Position numbers and translations under genes: made by a program. Below are positions 37,901 through 48,730 of a stretch of DNA of 64,000 bases, one piece after another (positions within the stretch are counted from its first letter, which is position 1; the number at the start of each line of letters is the position of its first letter). The notes below the pieces were generated by a model. That model ran no database searches, was not told where the DNA came from, and worked only from the letters and a program-made list of their open reading frames with translations. The stretch is from Neoechinorhynchus agilis (Eukaryota; Acanthocephala), in assembly GCA_051530055.1 (NCBI GenBank), contig CM121342.1, forward strand, positions 8,680,001-8,744,000, given 5' to 3'.

Positions 37901-40900
37901 AATTAGTCGAAAACACACATTTTATTCGACTTTAGTTAAATCACCGGAATCGTCCATTTGAAATTGGAATTTTATCTACAGAGTTAAGCTGCGTTCATCG
38001 GTATTTTGAGGTCGCGTTCGGCGTGAAGAGCGTCGCAGTTGACGTCGCACTTTTCTTGCTCCTCGTTGCCCAGACGTTTTTTAAATAATTCTCTCACCAT
38101 CCGTAAACTCCGCGACTTACTCCGCGGAGACCGTGGACTTCTCATATGTCGGCGATGCGTAATCCGTACAACAAATAAACATTTCTTACGTCATAAGACT
38201 CATCATTTTTTCAATTTTGGATCGTTTTACGACAAAAATTGGTCGAAAACACACACTTTATCCGACTTCAGTTAAATCACCGGAATCGTCCATTTGAAAT
38301 TGAATTTTTACCTACAGAGTTAAGCTGCATTCATCGTTAGTTTGAGGTCGCGTCCGGCGTGAAGAGCGTCGCAGTTGACGTCGCACTTTTATTGCTCCTC
38401 GTTGCCCAGACCTCTTTGAAATAATTCTCTCACCATCTGCACACTCCGCGACTTACTCCGCAGAGACCGTGACTTCTCATATGTCGGCGATGCGTAATCC
38501 GTACAACAAATAAACATTTCTTACGTCATAAGACTCATCATTTTTTCAATTTTGGATCGTTTTACGACAAAAATTGGTCGAAAACACACATTTTATCCGA
38601 CTTCAGTTAAATCACCGGAATCGTGCATTTGAAATTGGAATTTTATCTACAGAGTTAAGCTGCGTTCATCGGTATTTTGAGGTCGCGTTCGGCGTGAAGA
38701 GTGTCGCAGTTGACGTCGCACTTTTCTTGCTCCTCGTTGCCCAGACCTTTTTGAAATAATTCTCTCACCATCCGCACACTCCGCGACTTACTCCGCAGAG
38801 ACCGTGGACTTCTCATATGTCGGGGATGTGTAATCCGTACAACAAATAAACATTTCTTACGTCATAAGACTCATCATTTTTCAATTTTGGATCGTTTTAC
38901 GACAAAAATTGGTCGAAAACACACACTTTATCCGACTTCAGTTAAATCACCGGAATCGTCCATTTGAAATTGAATTTTTACCTACAGAGTTAAGCTGCGT
39001 TCATCGTTAGTTTGAGGTCGCGTTCGGCGTGAAGAACGTCGCAGTTGACGTCGCACTTTTCTTGCTCCTCGTTGCCCAGACCTTTTTGAAATAATTCTCT
39101 CACCATCCGCACACTCCGCGACTTACTCCGCAGAGACCGTGGACTTCTCATATGTCAGGGATGTGTAATCCGTACAACAAATAAACATTTCTTACGTCAT
39201 AAGACTCATCATTTTTTCAATTTTGGATCGTTTTACGACAAAAATTGGTCGAAAACACACATTTTATCCGACTTCAGTTAAATCACCGGAATCGTGCATT
39301 TGAAATTGGAATTTTATCTACAGAGTTAAGCTGCGTTCATCGGTAGTTTGAGGTCGCGTTCGGCGTGAAGAGCGAAGCAGTGGACGCCGCACTCTTCTTG
39401 CTCCTCGTTGCCCAGACCTTTTTGAAATAATTCTCTCACCATCCGTAAACTCCGCGACTTACTCCGCGGAGACCGTGGACTTCTCATATGTCGGGGATGT
39501 GTAATCCGTACAACAAATAAACATTTCTTACGTCATAAGACTCATCATTTTTTCAATTTTGGATCGTTTTACGACAAAAATTGGTCGAAAACACACATTT
39601 TATCCGACTTCGGTTAAATCACCGGAATCGTGCATTTGAAATTGGAATTTTATCTACAGAGTTAAGCTGCGTTCATCGTTAGTTTGAGGTCGCGTTCGGC
39701 GTGAAGAGCGTCGCAGTTGACGTCGCACTTTTCTTGCTCCTCGTTCCCCAGACCTTTTTGAAATAATTTTCACCATCCGCACACTCCGCGACTTACTCCG
39801 CAGAGACCGTGGACTTTCATATGTCGGAGATGTGTAATCCGTACAACAAATAAACATTTCTTATGTCATAAGACTCATCATTTTTTTTTCAATTTTAGAT
39901 CGTTTTTTACGACGAAAATTAGTCGAAAACACACATTTTATCCCACTTCAGTTAAATCACCGGAATCGTCCATTTTAAATTGGAATTTTATCTACGGAGT
40001 TAAGCTGCGTTCATCGGTATTTTGAGGTCGCGTTCGGCGTGAAGAGCGTCGCAATTGACGTCGCACTTTTATTGCTCCTCGTTGCCCAGACCTTTTTGAA
40101 ATAATTCTCTCACCATCCGTTCACTCCGCGACTTACTCCGCAGAGACCGTGGACTTCTCATATGTCGGGGATGTGTAATCCGTACAACAAATAAACATTT
40201 CTTACGTCATAAGACTCATCATTTTTTCAATTTTGGATCGTTTTACGACGAAAATTAGTCGAAAACACACATTTTATCCCACTTCAGTTAAATCACCGGA
40301 ATCGTCCATTTTAAATTGGAATTTTATCTACGGAGTTAAGCTGCGTTCATCGGTAGTTTGAGGTCGCGTTCGGCGTGAAGAGCGAAGCAGTGGACGCCGC
40401 ACTCTTCTTGCTCCTCGTTGCCCAGACCTTTTTGAAATAATTCTCTCACCATCCGCACACTCCGCGACTTACTCCGCAGAGACCGTGGACTTCTCATATG
40501 TCGGAGATGTGTAATCCGTACAACAAATAAACATTTCTTACGTCATAAGACTCATCATTTTTTCAATTTTAGATCGTTTTACGACGAAAATTAGTCGAAA
40601 ACACACATTTTATCCCACTTCAGTTAAATCACCGGAATCGTCCATTTTAAATTGGAATTTTATCTACGGAGTTAAGCTGCGTTCATCGGTAGTTTGAGGT
40701 CGCGTTCGGCGTGAAGAGCGAAGCAGTGGACGCCGCACTCTTCTTGCTCCTCGTTGCCCAGACCTTTTTGAAATAATTCTCTCACCATCCGTAAACTCCG
40801 CGACTTACTCCGCGGAGACCGTGGACTTCTCATATGTCGGGGATGTGTAATCCGTACAACAAATAAACTTTTCTTACGTTATAAGACTCATCATTTTTTC

Positions 40901-41300
40901 AATTTTGGATCGTTTTACCACAAAAATTGGTCGAAAACACACATTTTATTCGACTTCAGTTAAATCACCGGAATCGTCCATTTGAAATTGGAATTTTATC
41001 TACAGAGTTAAGCTGCGTTCATCGTTAGTTTGAGGTCGCGTTCGGCGTGAAGAGCGTCGCAGTTGACGTCGCACTTTTCTTGCTCCTCGTTCCCCAGACC
41101 TTTTTGAAATAATTCTCTCCCTATCCGCACACCGCGACGTACACCTCAGACACCGTTGAATTCTCGTACGTCGGAGATGTGTAATCCGTACAACAAATAA
41201 ACATTTCTTACGTCATAAGACTCATCATTTTTTCAATTTTGGATCATTTTACGACAGAAACGGATCGAAAACACACATTTTATCCAAATTTGCTTACATC
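34989..41300. repeat. Satellite array, 19 copies of a ~336-bp monomer
   Basis: The marker GAGCGTCGCAGTTGACGTCGCAC (or its variant) recurs at about 35001, 35334, 35672, 36010, 36346, 36682, 37018, 37354, 37692, 38028, 38364, 38699, 39034, 39370, 39706, 40044, 40380, 40716 and 41052, i.e. every 333-338 bp. Identity between units is high; the last unit (41052-41300) is the most diverged, as at array edges. Variants are linked: CCGTAAACTCC goes with CTCCGCGGAG and CCGCACACTCC with CTCCGCAGAG, and four units share GAAGCAGTGGACG. Since 336 is a multiple of three, each unit can show a ~61-codon minus-strand ORF; I see no sign it is a gene. Confidence 0.98.
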
Positions 41301-42199
41301 ACAACCAATGACGTTAGCTTCTCCGCCAGCTCAGAGTCAAATCCAAGACAGAGGATCCGCCGAAAGAGTAGATGGGAGCTTATAAAATTCTAACTTGCCG
41401 TTTAACACACTTTCATACGGGCTATGTTGTTGAGAGTTCATTGTTATGGCCGAGCGTAATTCAAGTTGCTGTAGTTGGAGTTTCACCATTGTATTAGGCT
41501 CATGTTTAATGAAAATCCGAACCACAGTTTATGGGAAATCGTTCATCGCATCAACTAATTCCGCCAGAGTCAATAAGTCGAATGCTATTTGTTCATTTCT
41601 ATCTGAGAGACCTCCGCCCACCAGCCATGAAGAGTTTGCGACCTGACCGCTTCTCGGAGATACCAACCCAGCCATTCTGCGATCATCCACACATTAATCG
41701 CTTTTATTATTTTATTCTGGTGTCTTTTATTAATTTCAATAGATAAACTGAAGACATAGATGAGCATAGCAACAAAGTACAGTATATGCAGGTAAAATCA
41801 ATGTTGAAAGTTGTCCAGGAAAAAGTTATTTAATTATAAATTAATTTATGATTGTTCTTGTGACGTCTCTCACCCAAACATTTATTTGATCGAATTTTCG
41901 AGACTCGCCGGTCTCCTCTTCAGGTCCACCAAAAGCAACAACTTGACCTTATTAATTAATTTATGTTTGATATCCATAATCACGGTTGTTTTTCCAAAAA
42001 TTGAAAAACGAATAACTCAAGAACTATTGCAGCTATTCAAAATCCGAAAACATATTTGGAATCAGCGCGCCAGTTGGCACATCTTTCCAGCGATACAATT
42101 GGATAAATCATTATTGCTCTCGTTTATGAATTTTGTGTAGAGCTGAATAGTCAGATAATTCAGAGTTCCTGTAATTGAATTCTATTTATTTATTTATTA
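41301..42199. other. Spacer between satellite and virus-like relic, with a ribozyme-like core
   Basis: Short ORFs only (for example 41446-41646 and 41811-42140), unrecognised. A hammerhead-like core on the minus strand at 41896-41930 is listed separately and suggests the remains of another Penelope-like or retrozyme end here. Confidence 0.35.
41896..41930 (-). ncRNA. Hammerhead ribozyme-like core (second family)
   Basis: On the minus strand: GGTGGAC, then CTGAAGA, then stem II GGAGAC-cggcga-GTCTC, then GAAA. The CUGANGA...GAAA core and a 5-bp stem II are present. I cannot find a convincing stem I partner or cleavage triplet in the following ATTCGATC, so it may be decayed. Confidence 0.5.
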
Positions 42200-42890
42200 T
42201 CAAGCCCGGCGGGGGCCGAATGTGTCCCAATGCGTTGGAATTGCTGAGGCATGGGCTGCACCCTGAGGCGTTGAAACCCATTTCTCTGCGCGTCCGAAAC
42301 ATTTGAAAAGATGCAGCTGCTGGAGAGTTTCATGGAAGCTCGCGACGCGGGTCAACAGCACGTCGATGTGACCATGGCCCACATATGTTGATGGCAAATA
42401 CGGAACAAACCGGAGCCAGAAATCATCCCTGTTGGGCCTTCTTTGGACAATGTGTTCACTTCTCCCCGAATCCGACCAGGTCCTCCTGTACTCAATGGCC
42501 GTCCCAAGGGCCTGTAAAGCCAAGTTCGCAAGCCTGGGGTCATACCCATGCACTGCTCTCACCGTCACCCATTTGCCAGCGACCGTATCTGCATTTTGTA
42601 CCTCGAAGCCACCCAGAACGATCTTCGCTGATGAGATTTCTGGTGTTGAAAATCCCATTATTGAAGCTACATGCCAAGGGAGGTAACTCGCCCAGTCTGT
42701 AGTGTCATCCACTTGAGTATTCAGGTGCACCAACTCTCTTTGCAGATGCCAGCCCGGAATTGCCTGCTGCCAGCCAGCTCTCTTGGCCAGTGAATCCGCT
42801 ACCCGCCCAGTTATGCATCCTTCTTGATTATTGAAATCGCGCAACAGCAACGAATTGGCCACCCTGCCGCCCAATCCCATTGACACATGT
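42200..42890 (-). pseudogene. Virus-like protein relic, C-terminal part (possibly toti-like capsid)
   Basis: A minus-strand coding block of about 228 codons with GC content above its surroundings, ending near an AT-rich tail. With the block at 45005-47140 it looks like one long gene split by the Penelope-like insertion between them. The protein has no host domain I know; composition and length fit an RNA-virus capsid, and totivirus-like copies are known in invertebrate genomes, so that is my best guess. It is a fossil and is broken. Confidence 0.35.
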
Positions 42891-42987
42891 TGCCATCCTG
42901 TACACTGGGTCGCTTCCGCGTAACAGCTCGATAGTATCTATTGATGATTGTTTGATTACCAATCCGACTAAAAGAGAGTTTATTGAA

Positions 42988-43026
42988 ACACCTAGCTTTC
43001 GCCGTCCAACGGCTTCTTCAGGGTGT
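42988..43026 (-). ncRNA. Hammerhead ribozyme, Penelope terminal repeat copy 1
   Basis: Reading the minus strand: stem I ACACC, core CTGAAGA, stem II GCCG-ttgga-CGGC, GAAA, a minimal stem III around AGCT, cleavage triplet CTA, and stem I partner GGTGT. All core parts fit the CUGANGA...GAAA...NUH hammerhead. Such ribozymes are known in Penelope-like element ends. The 2-bp stem III suggests it acts as a dimer. Confidence 0.85.
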
Positions 43027-43058
43027 AATCTACAATGCGAGTGAAGTGGAGTGGAAGT

Positions 43059-44011
43059 TCACATTAGATTCATGACGGCAGACAACTCATCCTTCTGGTT
43101 AATGAGTGTCCTACCGTCCGACCGATGCCCGCTAGAGTCCTCACGATCCCGGGTCTCTCGGGATATGATCAGCGCTTCCGCTATCGACAGTTCGACGGGA
43201 TCCTGCGCTTTGTACATTATGCGCGTGGACAGCTGAACTGTTCCATCCGGGTGGACTCGCGAATAATGTTTCGCCCACGGTGTCGTCACATACGATTGCG
43301 CACTTGGGTTCAACGAGTTTCGTACATGCTCGGCCACTCTTTGGCGAAGCGGCCTTTCTGTTTTTCCCACGTACGTGACCAAGTGGCCACGGTCAATCCG
43401 ACACCGTTCACACCGGATCTCGTAGACCACACTGCTCTGATCGCACATCTTCCAGTCACGATCAATGGCTTGCTGACGCTCCTCGTCCATCCTCGCACCT
43501 GCTGCGTATCTGCACATTAGGCACGACCGAGGGCATTCCTGATGATCCTCATGATGCCTCGTTCTCGTCAGCATCCTCCGCAGCGTTCTACACCCTTTGT
43601 GCACAATACGCACATTGAATCCCTCTTGCCTGAGCAGTACTTTGACTCTCTTCGTGAACATTTCACTCACGTACGGAATTCGTAGGATCGGCCTATCGTC
43701 CTTTCGTTCACTCATGGGTCCACTTCTCGCTGGAATCCTTCGATCTCCTCTGTCGAATATCCGTTGTCCGCGAAGATCTTATTTACTGCTTCCACCGCTC
43801 CACGCTTCGCGTCCCACGACGATGAGCAGGTGGTTGCCGATTTATGCATACCAGCGTATATCGCCGCTTTCATCGCCCAAGGATGGTGAGAATCTCGGTG
43901 CATCACAATCGACTTCCTGCATGGCTTTCGATACCAATTGAAGTTGGACACATCGTCGGATTTGAAGCGGAGATTGAGGAATGGCAGGTAGTCTGCCGTA
44001 ATGAATCTCAT
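43059..44011 (-). CDS. Penelope-like element: RT end and GIY-YIG endonuclease, minus copy (fossil)
   Basis: The protein-coding remains in order are the end of the reverse transcriptase (43712-44011) and a linker with CPRSCLMCRYA, followed by the endonuclease VVYEIRCERC...VTYVGKTERPLRQRVAEH (43059-43715), a GIY-YIG fold variant that in these elements nicks target DNA. The element is truncated and broken. Confidence 0.85.
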
Positions 44012-44047
44012 GTGAAACTCCGCTCCACTTCACTCGCATTGTAGATT

Positions 44048-44086
44048 ACACCCTGAAGAAGCCGTTGGACGGCGAAAGCTAGGTGT
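44048..44086 (+). ncRNA. Hammerhead ribozyme, Penelope terminal repeat copy 2
   Basis: Same core as the copy at 42988-43026, on the plus strand at the start of the plus-oriented element: ACACC-CTGAAGA-A-GCCG-TTGGA-CGGC-GAAA-GCTA-GGTGT. Confidence 0.85.
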
Positions 44087-44143
44087 TTCAATAAACTCTC
44101 TTTCAGTCGGATTGTCAATCAAACAATCATCAATAGATAAAAC

Positions 44144-44830
44144 ATGCGACTGAACAACCAGGTTGGGCTTAGTAATCTTCTTGGCCAATACGATAGGCCG
44201 ATCCTACGAATTCCGTACGTGAGTGAAATGTTCACGAAGAGAGTTAAAGTACTGCTCAGGCAAGCAGGGTTGAATGTGCGTATTGTGCACAGAGGGTGTA
44301 GAACGCTGCGGAGGATGCTGACGAGAACGAGGCATCATGAGGATCATCAGGAATGCCCTCGGTCGTGCCTATTGTGCAGATACGCAGCAGGTGCGAGGAT
44401 GGACGAGGAGCGTCAGCAAGCCATTGATCGTGACTGGAAGATGTGCGATCAGAGCAGTGTGGTCTACGAGATCCGGTGTGAACGGTGTCGGATTGACCGT
44501 GGCCACTTGGTCACGTACGTGGGAAAAACAGAAAGGCCACTTCGCCAAAGAGTGGCCGAGCATTTACGAAACTCGTTGAACCCAAGTGCGCAATCGTATG
44601 TGACGACACCGTGGGCGAAACATTATTCGCGAGTCCACCCGGATGGAACAGTTCAGCTGTCCACGCGCATAATGTACAAAGCGCAGGATCCCGTCGAACT
44701 GTCGATAGCGGAAGCGCTGATCATATCCCGAGAGACCCGGGATCGTGAGGACTCTAGCGGGCATCGGTCGGACGGTAGGACACTCATTAACCAGAAGGAT
44801 GAGTTGTCTGCCGTCATGAATCTAATGTGA
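44144..44830 (+). CDS. Penelope-like element: GIY-YIG endonuclease, plus copy (fossil)
   Basis: A 228-codon frame, almost identical to the minus copy, with RPILRIPYVSEMFTKRV, CPRSCLLCRYA, YEIRCERC and VTYVGKTERPLRQRVAEH. It holds only the C-terminal endonuclease part of the element's single long protein. Confidence 0.88.
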   Translation: MRLNNQVGLSNLLGQYDRPILRIPYVSEMFTKRVKVLLRQAGLNVRIVHRGCRTLRRMLTRTRHHEDHQECPRSCLLCRYAAGARMDEERQQAIDRDWKMCDQSSVVYEIRCERCRIDRGHLVTYVGKTERPLRQRVAEHLRNSLNPSAQSYVTTPWAKHYSRVHPDGTVQLSTRIMYKAQDPVELSIAEALIISRETRDREDSSGHRSDGRTLINQKDELSAVMNLM

Positions 44831-44862
44831 ACTTCCACTCCACTTCACTCGCATTGTAGATT

Positions 44863-44901
44863 ACACCCTGAAGAAGCCGTTGGACGGCGAAAGCTAGGTG
44901 T
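44863..44901 (+). ncRNA. Hammerhead ribozyme, Penelope terminal repeat copy 3
   Basis: Third copy of the same 39-nt motif, at the 3' end of the plus copy, followed by TTTCAATAAACTCTC as in the other two copies. Confidence 0.85.
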
Positions 44902-45004
44902 TTCAATAAACTCTCTTTCAGTCGGATTGTCAATTAAACAATCATCAATAGATAAAACATGCGACTGAACAACCAAGCAGCGCTTAGTAATCTTCTCGAT
45001 AGTA

Positions 45005-47140
45005 ATATGTGACGCATCATCGCCTCCCGTATCAACTGGTCTCCTCGCGGGCCAGCCGTCGAATCCATTGGTTTGTATTGCTCCAGCAACTGGCCTAAGC
45101 CGAGGGGAGATAAGTCCGAGTCAGGCAGCCTCTGAACATAATCATTTACTCCGCGATGGAAACCCATGTTTTCTAACCGCATCCCATCAAACATGACTCC
45201 ACAAACCATGTTCCACCACAATTGTGTCCATCCGTAATGATGACACATTCTATAGTATATATCCCAAAGCGTACGTGATGGGAGCGCGATGTCCTCTAGA
45301 TCGTAATCACAGTCCAATGTCCTGCAGTAAGCAACAACCGGGTTGTTTATGTTGGGCCAAGCTGTTCTGCCAAGTAACATTCCCCGGAAAGGGAAAGCAT
45401 CACTCGCTGCCAGGCCAACTGCCGCAAGCGCTGTTCTAGGATCTCCCACCTCCGCCGGTACATAAATCACATCTGATCTTCTCGACACTGCTTGCAAAAG
45501 CAGGTCCCCATGCGCCATGCTGTTGTTCATATTCGTCCATCTAATATTCCTAACCCAACCCAACCTTCGCTCGAATTGCGTTCCTGATTCTCTTAGTGCC
45601 TGCGCGCAAAAGATGGCTGCCATCCTCATTACTAGGCGTTCTGGCTGGACCTGTCGACCTACAAGAGCTTGGGCTGCCTTCGCATGCCCCGGCGAGTAAT
45701 CTTGCGCCCTCACTCCTCCAATGAACTGGCTCGTGTTCTTGGGCCTGCAGCCATGCCCCGTCCCTGACTATATCCGCCAATCCACAACACAGCTCCAACA
45801 GCACCAGGGGTGCGTATTCTGCCGTCGTTTCGCCGCTGCTCACATATCGACATCTCACATCTGTATCCACCATTGCAAATCTAATCTCTATATCCCGATT
45901 CCACACTTTTCCACCCTGCTCGAAGTTGTAAATCAAAGAAAGCGACAGTTTTAATCCACCGTCATTATCTTTCAGATTCCAAAGGGCTGGTAAATTGCGC
46001 TTGAGTGCCTCTGGCAACTCACCGCACAGCCAATCTGGTGTCCTCAAATCTACTTCTGCCAAACTTGAGAAAGTTGTTGGTTCCTCAATCTCGGATAAGT
46101 CAGCCTCTGGCGCAACTATATCCTTGGTTGAGAAAAATTTCGGGTCAAACACAGCTGCAATCTAATAATAAAGTACAAAACGTGCAATCACCAACGTCTA
46201 CAAAATTTGAGCTTCTCTCCTTCCTCGGCTGTCGCTATCACGCTAGCAGCATTGCCTCTTTGTAACGCAAGCGAGGTATTTTGTCTTTAATACTAGGAGC
46301 TCACACTTTCCAGCACTGAGCTCAATGCTAATTTTCGAGATCTCCTTAATCAGCGTCTTCGAATCGCGCAGTACAACGGAGGAATCACCTCTTTACTGTT
46401 ATGGAGAATGCGATTGGACCGAAAGGATCTCCTTGCTGCACTCCTCTTTCGGACCAAATGAGGTGGTCTTCGAAAAGCAAAGGAGTCGTGGGCACCCCAT
46501 TTGCGGATACAGAACCGGTCTAACGCTTTCCGTCCTACTCTGGTCGATAATGATGAGAGGATCCACTGATAGAAACACTGTTCCCCGTTTCGTTGCCTAC
46601 GTTCAACAATTTCCATCTGGCACACTCGCCGCAAAGGTCCCGAACAAATCTTGATACTTCTTTTGGTAAGTTCGAAGATCCACCACAGTGTCTCTCACTC
46701 GCCAAGCAACTGCGTCAGGATGTACCTTCAAATATTGTAAGCAACCCTCACACGGTAGCCTACTGTTTTCACAGAGGGCACACCGAACCAGGGCATGCCG
46801 ATAGTGGAGGATCAAGAATTTGGCATCTCCGCCCATCTCTTCCTTATCTTCCTTAAAACATTTGACATGAGAGCTGACTGAGAAGTTTTCCGAAGAAGGC
46901 ACGCCACGTATGCCAAAAAAATTCGTCGTATGTATACATATTTGATTCCAGTCGAAAGCTTAGGGAGTCCTTTGAGTAACCATTGACTTTCTTTGCTCTC
47001 ACTCGGGTCAGTTGTGCTTCCACATCTATACTTCTCTTAAGCGCATGTGCATTAAGCAAAACTTCGTTTACTACTCCCTCCGTATTCTCACTCGCTAATT
47101 TATATTCTCTCTTGAGAGGTTGCGATTCCCTCGACAACCA
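45005..47140 (-). pseudogene. Virus-like protein relic, N-terminal part (possibly toti-like capsid)
   Basis: Several minus-strand coding blocks in series (about 46853-47137, 46350-46902, 45550-46152, 44934-45713) with GC-richer codon use than the host. Together with 42200-42890 the gene would have been roughly 2.8 kb. Segments such as DAFPFRGMLLGRTAWPN and HHYGWTQLWWNMV look like a large single-domain structural protein. No polymerase motifs are seen in the window. Assignment to a totivirus-like capsid is inference; the element is broken in several places and looks old. Confidence 0.35.
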
Positions 47141-47469
47141 ATTTATCTTGTTTGATGCAATCTAACCCTCGTTTCCTCGGCCTTCCTCGTCAGTCTATCC
47201 GTGCTGCGCAGTATGTGATCTGCTTCGCACTTCGAAACTTTATTGTGCCAGCGCAACCTTTTTTTTGACGATCAACTCTGAACAGCAGCAGGAGCTGAAC
47301 AGCTCCCTTTAGCCGAGACCGTCCGTGTCTCGGCAGCCCTTGGTGATTTAACACAAGCTCCGAGCGAAGAACTCGCGCATCGCATACAAGGGCGCTTTAA
47401 TAAATTTTGGTCAACATTTTGCAAGAATTTTACAGTCGGATGCCCTTCCTAACGCCAACCCTCCTCCTT

Positions 47470-48730
47470 TTTCAGCCGGGGTGCGAAATGAAAAACGGTC
47501 AGTCGTATGTTTACTGGATTGCAAATTTACGAGAAATAGTTCAAATATACAAATGTGCGGAAGTTAGGAACAAAATTCACTAAATGAAAGCACCTTCCTT
47601 AAACGATGTGATCAAAATATGTGAGACTTTCGAAATGTTGAAAGATACGTCGTGGAAGGAAAGGAGTGTGGGTCGAGAACCCCTGACCGACTTAATCGAA
47701 GTGCAGCAAGTTATACTTAAGGATGAGCACATCGAACTCGATGAGATTCCACAGCGACGGAATAGACTTTATCAGGAAGTAAAATATGGGAAAGGACGGT
47801 GTGAAAGATGCTGACTCGAACACAACCTACAAAATTGTCCAGCTAGAGACATAAAGTGTTTCAAGTTTCAGCGCCTGGGCCATTTGCGGTCATGCTGTCG
47901 ATCTTGGAATCCTATAGGTCAATTGGAAGAGCTGAATTCGATATCGGATGTGCACGACCCAGCGGAAGGACAGGATCATATTCCCAAAATAGATGTCCAA
48001 ATAAATGGAATCACAATGGAATATTATACCGGCGCCAGTGTATCCGTATTGACCATGATCGATTTGCGTAGAATAGGGCAGCCGACCTTGACTCTTGTTA
48101 AATCCCTGAGGGTCTACGCAAGAAAACGTTTGCATACGCTGGGATAATGCGATATCAATATGATTTTGGGAGCCATACTGGAGGGATTAGAAGTTATGGC
48201 CGTACGAATTGCCAGGTACAGTTTATTCGGACTTCTTTGGATCAACGTTTTCGAAATTCCTTGGTCGAATTATGTATGACATAGCTTGCGCTGCCAGCAG
48301 GCTGAAACAGGCAGAGATTCCGCCGTTTCCTCAATCGAACAAATCGATTTTTGACTATTAGACCGCTCCGGTTAACAACACAGAAACATCCTTAGCGATC
48401 GCCTCCAATGCAATCCCGAGAAGATGGAATAGTAGGCGAATTCAACTAACATTGAAGAATGAAGTAGAAAACGGGTTGATGCGACAAACGGCACCGATGC
48501 ATCGATTATTTCCAATCTAAAAATCTTTATTGCAAGAAGATTGTGCAATTCCTCAAGGTGTCTATCAATCTTTCCTAGTAGCATTTTGTGTCAAAGAAAG
48601 ACGTCGGTAACTTTTAAACAAATGGATTTTGCTGTGTCCATTTTCCATCTATTGAGAAAAATAGGCCGATATTTACTACTCCGGAGCGTCACTTTATTCA
48701 ACAATTCCAAGGTATCCGGACAATGTTAAC
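47470..48730 (+). mobile_element. Ty3/gypsy-like fossil: gag zinc knuckle and protease region
   Basis: A plus-strand run shows CxxC-type zinc knuckle remains (YGKGRCERC, then C-x2-C-like CFKFQRLGHLRSC) followed by IDVQINGITMEYYTGASVSVLT, which matches the retroelement aspartic protease (D/YTGAxxSVL). Further downstream are weaker remains. It is broken, without visible LTRs, and looks older than the 59.7-64 kb copies. Confidence 0.6.

Larger units (their letters stand above)
42940..45000. mobile_element. Penelope-like element, two truncated copies head to head
   Basis: A minus-strand copy (about 42940-44030) and a plus-strand copy (about 44031-45000) share the same terminal sequence, which appears three times: 42940-43080 (inverted), 44000-44165 and 44815-45000. 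This is the pseudo-LTR arrangement of Penelope-like elements. Both carry the GIY-YIG endonuclease region; the minus copy also keeps the end of the reverse transcriptase (LPFLNLRF, WYRKPCRKS, HPWAMKAAI). Both are 5'-truncated fossils. They sit inside the virus-like relic. High similarity between copies points to a recent event. Confidence 0.9.

Noticed and set aside
35290-39857. Recurring ~61-codon minus-strand ORFs in the satellite as a tandem gene family
   Set aside because: They follow from the 336-bp period being a multiple of three, and many units have them interrupted; there is no domain and no start context.
34989-41300. CRISPR-like array
   Set aside because: Units are 336 bp, nearly identical throughout, with no unique spacers, in a eukaryotic genome.
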